From CBDDBH01 sp965225625 (GTDB taxonomy: Bacteria > Pseudomonadota > Gammaproteobacteria > JADZEE01), in NCBI GenBank assembly GCA_965225625.1, contig CBDDBH010000020.1:62001-126000 (forward strand): a DNA stretch of 64,000 bases. The letters run 5' to 3'. Positions 25,997 through 37,192 of the stretch are shown here, piece after piece. Numbering within the stretch: the stretch's first letter is position 1; the number at the start of each line of letters is the position of its first letter. Made by a program: the position numbers and the translations under genes. Under the pieces are notes generated by a model. It was not told where the DNA came from and did no database searches. It saw nothing but the letters and a program-made list of their open reading frames with translations.

Positions 25997-27295
25997 TCAA
26001 GGCGGTGTGATTTCGTATTGTGCAGTGCGCACTACCCATCGTGCCGTGTCCAACAGTTGCTCGTCACCGCCGAAACTGCCGACCAATTGTGCGGCCAGGG
26101 GTAACCCTTCGGGACCCACACCGATGGGCATGCATACACATGGCAATCCGAGGAAGGTCCAAATCCGGTTAAAGATGGGATCGCCGGTAGACTCCAGCCC
26201 TCGCGGTGCTTCACCGATTGCGGCAGGCGTCAGAATGGCATCGTATTGCTGGTAGAGTTCATCGAAACGACTGCGCCATTGCGCGTGCAGGCGCGGAACA
26301 TCCGTCAGCTCGCGATCCGCGAGTGCGCGACCCTGTGCGAACAATTCTCGTGTCTGTTCGGACAGGCGATCGCCGAATTTCTCGACATGGGGCCTTAGTG
26401 CGGCTGAGGCCTCGACCAGCATCATTGCATTTTGCACGTCAACGAGGTCCGCAAATTCCGGCGCAAGTTCGACATCCGTTAGCACAGCGCCCGCGGCACG
26501 CAGCGCAACAGCCCAGGATTCCAACGCAGTGCGCGTCGCGCTATCAGCGCGCGACCATAATGGCGTACGCGCAAAAGCGATGCGGGGTGGACCGGCTGCC
26601 TCGCTGCCAGGTCGCGTGTCGTGACCGCCAAGCACCTGATGCAGCAACTGCAGATCCGTAACGTTTCGCGCGAAACCGCCGAGCGTGTCCAGCGACGGCG
26701 CGAGCTGACAGATCCCCTCGAAAGGATAGTCACCGAAGCTTGGTTTGTAGCCGAGTACGCCGTTGAAAGCGGCCGGACGAATAATCGAACCGGCGGTTTG
26801 CGTACCCAAGGCCAAGGGCACATGGAAATCGGCCACAGCGGCGGCAGAGCCGCTAGAGGAACCGCCCGGCGTGTGCTCCGGGTTGTGCGCATTGCTGGTT
26901 TTGCCGGGCGCGTAGTTTGCGAACTCCGTACTTACCGTTTTTCCCATCATTACGGCACCCGCGGCAAGTAGCCTGCGTACACATTGCGCATCTGCTGCAG
27001 GTCGATGGTCCAAATAAACCTGCGTACCGTAGCTCGTGGGCATGTCGCGTGTATCAATGATGTCCTTTAGACCGATCGGGACGCCGTGCAGGGGGCCTTT
27101 CGCACTGCTCGCGTCACACGCTTTTGCGGCGGCCAGCGCCTTCTGCGGATCCAAATAGGTCCACGCATTGACCGCCGACTCGCGCGCCTGTATGCGATGC
27201 AAACACGCACCTACGAGTTCCTCGGAAGTGAAATCCCCCTGGGCGATGCCGGCGGCAGCCTCTACGGCGCCGAGTTGTTCCAGTTCAGTGCGCAT
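25997..27295 (-). CDS. Amidase signature family protein
   Basis: 432-residue amidase of the GatA/amidase signature family. The Ser-cisSer-Lys triad is present: Lys in GVPIGLKDIID, the glycine/serine-rich PGGSSSGSAAAVA with the cis-Ser, and the nucleophile Ser in TQTAGSIIRPAAFNG. It hydrolyses an amide (or ester) to carboxylate and ammonia. No gatC or gatB is adjacent, so it is a metabolic amidase, not part of the tRNA amidotransferase. It is 31 bases upstream of the M20-like gene in the operon with the meta-cleavage genes. Confidence 0.9.
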   Translation of the reverse strand: MRTELEQLGAVEAAAGIAQGDFTSEELVGACLHRIQARESAVNAWTYLDPQKALAAAKACDASSAKGPLHGVPIGLKDIIDTRDMPTSYGTQVYLDHRPAADAQCVRRLLAAGAVMMGKTVSTEFANYAPGKTSNAHNPEHTPGGSSSGSAAAVADFHVPLALGTQTAGSIIRPAAFNGVLGYKPSFGDYPFEGICQLAPSLDTLGGFARNVTDLQLLHQVLGGHDTRPGSEAAGPPRIAFARTPLWSRADSATRTALESWAVALRAAGAVLTDVELAPEFADLVDVQNAMMLVEASAALRPHVEKFGDRLSEQTRELFAQGRALADRELTDVPRLHAQWRSRFDELYQQYDAILTPAAIGEAPRGLESTGDPIFNRIWTFLGLPCVCMPIGVGPEGLPLAAQLVGSFGGDEQLLDTARWVVRTAQYEITPP

Positions 27296-27348
27296 TAGCT
27301 CATTGACCGTAGACCCTAATTATTCAATTCAGGTCCGGCGATGCATTG

Positions 27349-28095
27349 TTAACCGCCACCGTCCATCACAAAGCCGGCGCCTGCTACATACGACGCCTCG
27401 TCGGATGCGAGCCACAAAACTGCCTTCGCGACTTCATCGGGTTGCGCGATCCGTCCTATCGCCAGCGGTTCACCGAAACTGTGTTTTAGTTCCTCGTTAC
27501 CACCCGCCATGCGAGTCAGTAGCGCGGTATCGACCGGACCCGGGCACACGGCGTTAATGCGAATGCTATCGCGGGCGTACTCCTTGGCTGCGGCCTTGGT
27601 CAATCCCATTACGCCATGCGCGGCGGCGCAATATGACGCGTAAGCCGGGAAACCCACTAAGCCAAAGTTGCCGACCATGTTGATGATGGCGCCGCCCCCA
27701 CGCGCGAGCATTTGCTTGAGTTCCAGTTTCATACACCGCCAGGTGCCATTGAGCTTGATATCGATCATCCGATGCCAGTCGGCTTCCTCGATTTGCGCGG
27801 TGTTCACCGCCGTGCCTTCCCAACCGGCGTTGTTGAAAGCGCAGTCGAGGCCACCAAGTTCAGCAGCGATCTCGTTCATGAGTGCATCAACACTGGCACC
27901 ATCGCGAACATCCGCGGCAATAAATCGACACTTGCCATTGTCCACCGATTCCACCGCCGCTGCGCCCGCCTCGGCGTCGCGTCCGGCTATGACGACGTGA
28001 GCCCCCTCGCGGGCAAAATGCTGCGCCGTTACGAGACCGATCCCGGTAGTTCCGCCGACGATTAAGACTACTTTATCGGTGAATCTCCGCATCAT
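27349..28095 (-). CDS. SDR-fold protein lacking the catalytic Ser and Lys
   Basis: 248-residue short-chain dehydrogenase fold with a normal cofactor motif (VGGTTGIGLVTAQ), NNAGWEG, the PGPVDTALL segment and the C-terminal VAGAGFVMDGGG. The active site is not standard: SYCAAAHGVMG keeps Tyr155 but has Ala where Lys is expected (YxxxK), and INMVGNFGL lacks the catalytic Ser. It may bind NAD(P) without reducing or act on another substrate class. The ATG at 28095 is preferred; the next codon is also ATG. It is the first gene of the leftward operon ending with the extradiol dioxygenase. Confidence 0.8.
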   Translation of the reverse strand: MMRRFTDKVVLIVGGTTGIGLVTAQHFAREGAHVVIAGRDAEAGAAAVESVDNGKCRFIAADVRDGASVDALMNEIAAELGGLDCAFNNAGWEGTAVNTAQIEEADWHRMIDIKLNGTWRCMKLELKQMLARGGGAIINMVGNFGLVGFPAYASYCAAAHGVMGLTKAAAKEYARDSIRINAVCPGPVDTALLTRMAGGNEELKHSFGEPLAIGRIAQPDEVAKAVLWLASDEASYVAGAGFVMDGGG

Positions 28096-28156
28096 TGCTT
28101 TTGCCGTATTTACCTGCACTCCTGCGCGAATTGTAGCAGAGGCCTTGCCAACATAT

Positions 28157-28219
28157 TGTAGGAGGCGCGTCCCCGCGCCGATAGCAGATCCTCATCGCGA
28201 CGAGGACGTCGCTCCTACG
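28157..28219. repeat. REP-like multi-stem palindromic element
   Basis: Outer arms GTAGGAG and CTCCTAC (28158-28164, 28212-28218) enclose two smaller hairpins, GGCGCG-TCCC-CGCGCC and TCCTC-N7-GAGGA. This GTAGGAG..GTCGCTCCTAC layout is a common extragenic repeat in gammaproteobacteria such as Pseudomonas and Xanthomonas. It lies in the 203-base gap between the divergent SDR and yidD genes. Confidence 0.65.
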
Positions 28220-28298
28220 AGCACGGGCACCCGACACACTATCTCTCAGGGTGCACTAGGCTAGACAGCATCGGGACGCTGCGACTATCTTTGGTGTT

Positions 28299-28520
28299 AT
28301 GAAGCAAATACTCCTAGCACTGATCCGGGCCTACCAGTATTTGCTCAGCCCGTTTTTCGGCCAGCACTGCCGCTTCGAACCATCATGTTCGGCGTACGCG
28401 AGTGAGGCTATTGAATTACACGGAGCGTTGCGGGGAAGCTGGATAGCGCTACGCCGGATTTTGCGTTGCCATCCGTGGCATCCGGGCGGCTATGACCCGG
28501 TGCCGGAACACACCGAATAG
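28299..28520 (+). CDS. yidD: Membrane protein insertion efficiency factor YidD
   Basis: YidD is a small membrane-associated protein that helps YidC insert inner-membrane proteins. The 73 residues contain the diagnostic YQYLLSPFFGQHCRFEPSCSAYASEAI (core GQHCRFEPSCSAYASEAI) and the tail CHPWHPGGYDPVP. The gene normally lies between rnpA and yidC; here neither is present and the neighbour is ileS, so it is an orphan copy. Confidence 0.95.
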   Translation: MKQILLALIRAYQYLLSPFFGQHCRFEPSCSAYASEAIELHGALRGSWIALRRILRCHPWHPGGYDPVPEHTE

Positions 28521-28524
28521 CTGA

Positions 28525-31734
<3,210 letters not shown>

Positions 31735-31766
31735 GCCGAACTCGCGCCCGGCAGTGCGAGTGCCCT

Positions 31767-32621
31767 TTAGTTGGTTTTTGCCGGCATCGGACCGACCAGA
31801 AAAGCCGGATCGACGCGAACACCGAAGAGGTTCATCCGCCAATCCAGATGTGGTCCGGTCGCGCGCCCGGTGGCGCCGAGTTTAGCAACAACATCGCCTT
31901 GCTTAACGATGGCGCCCTGGTCTATCAGTATCTCGCTCAAGTGAAGAAACGCTGAGCTCAGACCGTGTCCATGATCGATGATGATGGTGCCACCCGTGTA
32001 ATACATATCATTGTGAACCAGAGCGATGACGCCATCGGCCGGCGCCCGCACGGGCGTGCCTTCTGGCGCCGCGATATCAACACCATAGTGCGGCCGGCGC
32101 GGCTTACCATTGAGAATGCGTTGGCTGCCATAAACGCCGGAGATGATGCCCATCGCCGGCCATGCAAACCCGGACGCGAAATACGGTGTCTCAGTATCCA
32201 GGCGACGGGTCGCGTTGATGAGAACCTGATCAGCTTTGATTCGCGCAAGATCCGCCTGGCTGGGTGTCACCATTTTATCCGGTAGGCCGTCTATTCGCTG
32301 AGTCGGGTATTCGCGGCTGCGTAGTTGCAATTGGCGGCTATCGATCTCGCCGTTAGGCAACCTCACCTCCAGCACCGCGGTGGATTTCGCTTCCCTGCCG
32401 AAACCCAACAAAAACTGTCCATCCGCGCTGACTCGCACTGCGCGGCCATCAAGTAATACGCGCCCACCCGGATCGGTGTACCCCCGAATGAGTCCGCCCT
32501 GGGCAAATTCACCGTCGAGTACAAGATCTGACCCCGCTACCTCGGCGCAAATCAGGCAAAGGCACAGCCATACAAATCGAGTCGCGCTGGCGGCGGACCC
32601 GGACTTAGTCAGTTTTCTCAT
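31767..32621 (-). CDS. Exported M23 family metallopeptidase (LytM domain)
   Basis: 284-residue periplasmic protein with a signal peptide (FVWLCLCLICAEVAG) and a C-terminal LytM domain: PHYGVDIAAPEGTPVRAPADG supplies HxxxD (core HYGVDIAAPEGTP), then HLSEILIDQGAIVKQGD and GPHLDWRMN. The second His of the usual HxH is Asp here, a variant that recurs in some M23 proteins and may still ligate zinc. A role in peptidoglycan cutting or as an amidase activator is expected. It overlaps the GFA gene by 17 bases and is followed by ileS. Confidence 0.86.
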   Translation of the reverse strand: MRKLTKSGSAASATRFVWLCLCLICAEVAGSDLVLDGEFAQGGLIRGYTDPGGRVLLDGRAVRVSADGQFLLGFGREAKSTAVLEVRLPNGEIDSRQLQLRSREYPTQRIDGLPDKMVTPSQADLARIKADQVLINATRRLDTETPYFASGFAWPAMGIISGVYGSQRILNGKPRRPHYGVDIAAPEGTPVRAPADGVIALVHNDMYYTGGTIIIDHGHGLSSAFLHLSEILIDQGAIVKQGDVVAKLGATGRATGPHLDWRMNLFGVRVDPAFLVGPMPAKTN

Positions 32622-33105
32622 CCAGTAATCCCAGGCGCTTATGCCAATCCGCGATCGACTCCTCAGGGTAACGCTGGAACTCCTGATCCTGCGGGCCCTT
32701 TTCGACCGGCACCCAATCGGGTTTGAATTCGAGCATGATGTGGTTTTGTTCAGGGGCCTTGGGCAACGGCGTGTCTATGGCCGAGGCGAACGGATGGACC
32801 ATTTCCGGCCAGCGGGGATCCCAAACCCATAACGCACTGCCGCATTCCATGCAGAAATGCCGTTGCGCTGAGCTGAGCTGAACGTCTTTGTCTTCGGGAT
32901 TTTTTATCCAGGCTTGATATATCCGGATATGCTCTTTTCCGGTTACCTCGAGCGTGTCGTAGTCGCCTTTCAAATTGATGACATAGCCACCACCACCTCC
33001 GGTCTTGCGGCAGATTTTGCAATAGCAGCGCATGTAAGGATACGGCTCACGCGATTCGACGCTGAGGTGAATCGCACCACAATCACAGGATCCTTCGAGT
33101 CGCAT
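32605..33105 (-). CDS. GFA family protein (glutathione-dependent formaldehyde-activating enzyme-like)
   Basis: 166-residue protein with the GFA/CENP-V zinc fold: SCDCGAIHLSV, YCKICRKTGG and FCMECGSALWVWD provide the Cys sets for two zinc ions. Family members were named for formaldehyde-glutathione adduct formation, but most are uncharacterised. Its 3' end overlaps the M23 start by 17 bases, so they are co-transcribed. Confidence 0.87.
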   Translation of the reverse strand: MRLEGSCDCGAIHLSVESREPYPYMRCYCKICRKTGGGGGYVINLKGDYDTLEVTGKEHIRIYQAWIKNPEDKDVQLSSAQRHFCMECGSALWVWDPRWPEMVHPFASAIDTPLPKAPEQNHIMLEFKPDWVPVEKGPQDQEFQRYPEESIADWHKRLGLLDEKTD

Positions 33106-33262
33106 TTGAGTTTGCCCTTAGTTGTCGTCAGCGAATCACGATAGCCGAAACCGCGCCGTTTCCCAAGCCAGCCCACAGTGCTTGTCGTTGCTCGAGAGAA
33201 TGGGCTATCGTCTCGTGCTCTGATGCGCACTGCCCCACCCCTGTAGTGAAACCACCCCAACA

Positions 33263-34192
33263 ATGAGCATGGTTACCGGTGTGGTCCTACCCGTCTTCGG
33301 CGTGGTGCTCATCGGTTATCTGGTCGCCCGTACCGGTGTGCTCAACGCCGCGGCCAATGATGGCCTGGCGCGTTTCGTATTCAACATCGCAGTCCCCTGC
33401 CTGCTGTTTCGCGCCATGGCCACAGCTGAGTTGCCAGCGGTCACGCCGTGGCCATTCCTTGCTTCTTATTACATCGGTGCGCTCGCGATTTACGGCATCG
33501 GTATGCTGGCATCGCGCCGACTATTTCAACGCAGCCCAGCCGAGCAGGCAATCAGTGGTATGACAAGCTGCTACTCCAATGCCGTGCTGTTGGGCATTCC
33601 GTTGGTACTAGCCGCTTATGGCGAGGCCAGCGCCGTGCCGCTGTTTCTCATGGTCGCGTGTCAGGGACCTTTGCTGTTTGCGATTGGAACGCTGTTGGTG
33701 GAATCAGCGCTGGGTCACAGCGGCGAGGTGCGACGCCTGCCACGAAAAGTATTCGACGTGTTGGTGAAAAATCCGGTGATCATCAGCATCGTCGCAGGCC
33801 TGCTATTCAATGTGTCGGGCTTCGAATTTATCGACAGCGTAGATGCCATCATAGCCATGGTTGCCGCAGCGGTACCCGCATGTGCGCTCGTCTCGCTCGG
33901 CGCTTCGCTAAGTCAATATCGATTGACCGGCGATCTGCGTGAACCATTACTGCTGGTCGCGCTGAAAAATGTTGCGCAACCTCTGCTCGTGTGGATCCTG
34001 GCGACGTTGGTGTTCTCGTTGCCCCCGCTGTGGGTAAAGGTGGCGGTAATACTAGCCGCGCTGCCCAGCGGGGTCATGGCGCACGTTTTCGCACGTAATT
34101 ACCAACTGAACGAGCCGGTAGTCAGTCAAACAATTACCCTGTCAACTGCCGTATCTCTGGTGACGCTGTCGTTGCTGTTGTCGGTTTTGTAG
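33263..34192 (+). CDS. AEC family transporter (auxin efflux carrier-like)
   Basis: 309-residue inner-membrane protein with about ten hydrophobic segments in two halves. The first half has FGVVLIGYLVARTGVL and FNIAVPCLLFRAM; the second has PACALVSLGASL, a family landmark. Bacterial AEC proteins usually export malonate, malate or other organic acids. It is divergent from the GFA gene and convergent with phaC. Confidence 0.87.
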   Translation: MSMVTGVVLPVFGVVLIGYLVARTGVLNAAANDGLARFVFNIAVPCLLFRAMATAELPAVTPWPFLASYYIGALAIYGIGMLASRRLFQRSPAEQAISGMTSCYSNAVLLGIPLVLAAYGEASAVPLFLMVACQGPLLFAIGTLLVESALGHSGEVRRLPRKVFDVLVKNPVIISIVAGLLFNVSGFEFIDSVDAIIAMVAAAVPACALVSLGASLSQYRLTGDLREPLLLVALKNVAQPLLVWILATLVFSLPPLWVKVAVILAALPSGVMAHVFARNYQLNEPVVSQTITLSTAVSLVTLSLLLSVL

Positions 34193-34252
34193 ACAACGAT
34201 GTGATCGATGCGACACCGGCGCATTGCCATTGCCGCCTGTTCCGACAGCCTG

Positions 34253-36040
34253 CTAGGCCGCGCTTACCTTTACGTAGGCGCCTGGCGCGTCTTCGATCAC
34301 ATCCAGAGCGCCGTCCCCGGGCTGGCGTGCCGGAACCTCTTCGGCGGCGTACTGACGTAACCAACCATCCCAATGCGGCCACCAGGATCCCGCATGCTCC
34401 TGCGCCTGTGCGAGCCACTGCTGTGCCTGCGCTGGCATCTCTTCGCTCACCCAATAGCCGTATTTTTCCGCAGCCGGCGGATTGACTATACCGGCAATGT
34501 GCCCAGACATCCCCAGTAAAAAAGTAACTGGACCGGCGAACAGTTGAGCACCGGCGTAAGTCGATTTCCAGGGCGCAATATGATCTTCGCGGGTAGACAC
34601 GAAAATGCTTGGCACTTTTATCGCGCCGACATCGATTGGCACGCCGTCCACCGTGATCCCGCCTTTTTCCTTAAACACATTCTCCAAATACATTTTGCGC
34701 AAATAAAAACTATGCATTGCCGCCGGCAAGCGCGTGCTATCGGAGTTCCAGTAAAGCAAGTCAAACGGGAACGGTTCCTTACCCAACAAATAGTTGTTGA
34801 TGACAAACCACCAGATGAGGTCGTTGGATCGCAGCATGTTGAATGTATTCGCCATGCTCTTGCCCTCCAGATAACCGCGCTCGGCCATCACCGCTTCCAA
34901 CTGGCTCACTCGCTTCTCGTCGATAAACACGCCCAGATCGCCGGGCTCGGCGAAATCAATCATGCTGACGAAAAAGGTCGCACTGGTAATTCGCTTGTCT
35001 TTTTTGGCCTTCATGTAGGCGAGCGTCGCCGCCAGCAAGGTGCCGCCCAGGCAGTAACCAATCGCATTGACTTCGCGTTCACCGGTCGCGGCCTCGATAG
35101 CTTGCAGTGCCGCGAGCGGACCTTCGAACAGGTAATCGTCGAAGCCCTTGTGCGCCAGTTTCTCGTCGGGATTGACCCAGGAAATCACGAACACGGTGTG
35201 ACCTTGCTCGACAGCCCAGCGGATGAAGGAGTTCTTGGGTCGCAAGTCTAGAATGTAGTATTTGTTGATCCAGGGCGGCACGATGAGCAGCGGTCTGCGA
35301 TGCACTTGCGTGGTCGTTGGCTCGTATTGCAGCAGCTGCATGAGCGCGTTCTGGAACACAACTTTAGCTGGCGTTAGTGCTATGTTCTTGCCAAGTTCGA
35401 AGGCATCCGGATCGGTCATCTTGATGCGTAATTCGCCTTGGCCGCGTTCCAGATCGCTGAGCAAATTGCTAAGACCGTCGAGTAGATTCTGCCCGCCGCT
35501 CGCGCGTGTTTCTGCCAGTACCTGTGGATTGGTCAGCGCGAAGTTGCCGGGCGCCATCGCATTGACAAATTCATTGGTATAAAAAGCGACTTTCTGCGCA
35601 CTCTTTTCATCAACGCCTTGCGTATCCACGACGGTTTCATTAATCGTGTTCGCGGCAATCAAATAAGATTGTTTGATGAAATCGAAGAGCGGATCTTTCG
35701 TCCACGCTTCGTCAATGAACCGCCGATCATCAGCCCGTGGCTCGACCACGGCGTCGGCATCCATACCGAGCATCCGCCGGCCTGAGCTCTGCCACAGCTC
35801 AGCGTAGCTCTGCCAGGCCTGCAATTGCGCTTGCATCAGGCGTCCGGGATCGGCAAGCATTTGCGCGGCAAGTGTCTGGAACGCCTGCGACACACCCATG
35901 GGATCAAGATCAATTTGATGGCCGCCCGCCTGCTGGCGGCGTAAGAAATCCTCGACCAGCCGGCCACTGCGTTGGGCCAGGTCGGCCAATTGCTCGCTCG
36001 TTCCGGCAAGGTCGTTCAAGGGGTTGCTGGGATTGGTCAC
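34253..36040 (-). CDS. phaC: Class I poly(3-hydroxyalkanoate) synthase
   Basis: PhaC polymerises (R)-3-hydroxyacyl-CoA into PHA granules in the cytoplasm. The 595-residue length is typical of class I. The lipase-like box is GYCLGG with the catalytic Cys, and the other triad members are Asp in STREDHIAPW and His in GMSGHIAG. The N-terminal PhaC domain and IVPPWINKYYILDL are clear. No phaA, phaB, phasin or phaE gene is adjacent, so monomer supply is encoded elsewhere. The leftward gene is convergent with the AEC transporter. Confidence 0.96.
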   Translation of the reverse strand: MTNPSNPLNDLAGTSEQLADLAQRSGRLVEDFLRRQQAGGHQIDLDPMGVSQAFQTLAAQMLADPGRLMQAQLQAWQSYAELWQSSGRRMLGMDADAVVEPRADDRRFIDEAWTKDPLFDFIKQSYLIAANTINETVVDTQGVDEKSAQKVAFYTNEFVNAMAPGNFALTNPQVLAETRASGGQNLLDGLSNLLSDLERGQGELRIKMTDPDAFELGKNIALTPAKVVFQNALMQLLQYEPTTTQVHRRPLLIVPPWINKYYILDLRPKNSFIRWAVEQGHTVFVISWVNPDEKLAHKGFDDYLFEGPLAALQAIEAATGEREVNAIGYCLGGTLLAATLAYMKAKKDKRITSATFFVSMIDFAEPGDLGVFIDEKRVSQLEAVMAERGYLEGKSMANTFNMLRSNDLIWWFVINNYLLGKEPFPFDLLYWNSDSTRLPAAMHSFYLRKMYLENVFKEKGGITVDGVPIDVGAIKVPSIFVSTREDHIAPWKSTYAGAQLFAGPVTFLLGMSGHIAGIVNPPAAEKYGYWVSEEMPAQAQQWLAQAQEHAGSWWPHWDGWLRQYAAEEVPARQPGDGALDVIEDAPGAYVKVSAA

Positions 36041-36142
36041 GGGTTTAGATTCTCTATTAAAGACAGGCAGATAGGGTGGGGTAAGATTATATGTTGCAGT
36101 GCAACAATACGCACCGCCGCTGCGCGTGTCAACGCGTCACGA

Positions 36143-37108
36143 TTAACGAATAACGCCGGCGGCCTGTTCGTCAGCGTGATAGGACGAGCGGACCATGGGT
36201 CCACTGGCAACGTGGGTAAAACCGAGTTCGTAACCAACCACCGCGAGTCGATCGAACTCATCGGGATGCACGAAACGGTGCACCGCCAGGTGATGTGGGC
36301 TCGGCTGTAGATACTGGCCCAGGGTAAGCATATCGCAGTCGTGGGCGCGCAAATCGCGCATCACATCTTCGACTTCCGCCATCGTTTCTCCCAGTCCCAA
36401 CATCAATCCAGACTTCGTTGGTACGCCGTGATGGCGTGCTTTGAATTCTTTAATGAGTTTAAGCGACCAGGGATAGTCAGCGCCCGGTCGAGCCTGTCGA
36501 TACAGCCGCGGTACGGTTTCCAGATTGTGGTTGAAAACATCGGGCGGCGCCTTCACCAGCACTTCTAAAGCACGCTCCATCCTGCCGCGAAAATCAGGAA
36601 CGAGGATCTCGATTTTCAGCATCGGATTCGCTGCGCGCACGGCTTGGATGCAAGCCACAAAATGGCCGGCGCCGCCGTCTTTCAGATCGTCGCGATCCAC
36701 CGAGGTAATCACAACATAGCGCAGGCCCATAGCTTTTATGGTGCTCGCCAAATGACGCGGTTCGTCGTTGTCTAGCGGCAGCGGACGGCCGTGCGCAACA
36801 TCGCAGAACGGGCAGCGCCGCGTACAGATATCGCCCATGATCATGAAGGTCGCAGTGCCTTTGCCGAAGCACTCCGGCAGATTCGGACAGGCGGCCTCCT
36901 CGCAAACCGTGTGCAGATGGTTGTCACGCAGCAGCGATTTCAGCCGTTGCACCACACCATCGGCGGGTATGCGCACGCGGATCCAAGGTGGTTTGGGAAT
37001 ACGTTTTGCTTCGACCTTCACCGGGATGGCGCGGATCTTGTCGGCGCCGCGAAGCTTTTTGCCCGGCGTTTTTTTTGTGCGGCTGACAGCGTCGGCGTTT
37101 ATCGTCAT
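36143..37108 (-). CDS. lipA: Lipoyl synthase
   Basis: LipA is a radical-SAM enzyme inserting two sulfurs into octanoyl groups on E2 and GcvH. Both iron-sulfur clusters are visible: the auxiliary-cluster motif CEEAACPNLPEC and the radical-SAM CTRRCPFCDV. The C-terminal RSSYHADEQ, whose Ser ligates the auxiliary cluster, is present. The 321-residue length is normal with a basic N-terminal extension. It lies 84 bases downstream of lpdA, linking lipoate synthesis to a lipoylated E3. Confidence 0.97.
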   Translation of the reverse strand: MTINADAVSRTKKTPGKKLRGADKIRAIPVKVEAKRIPKPPWIRVRIPADGVVQRLKSLLRDNHLHTVCEEAACPNLPECFGKGTATFMIMGDICTRRCPFCDVAHGRPLPLDNDEPRHLASTIKAMGLRYVVITSVDRDDLKDGGAGHFVACIQAVRAANPMLKIEILVPDFRGRMERALEVLVKAPPDVFNHNLETVPRLYRQARPGADYPWSLKLIKEFKARHHGVPTKSGLMLGLGETMAEVEDVMRDLRAHDCDMLTLGQYLQPSPHHLAVHRFVHPDEFDRLAVVGYELGFTHVASGPMVRSSYHADEQAAGVIR

Positions 37109-37192
37109 CGAATTAAACTATTGGCTCGCCGTCCCTATTACAGGATCGCGAAACTACCCTGACAAAGATAGTAGCGGATCGGTATCCGGCTA

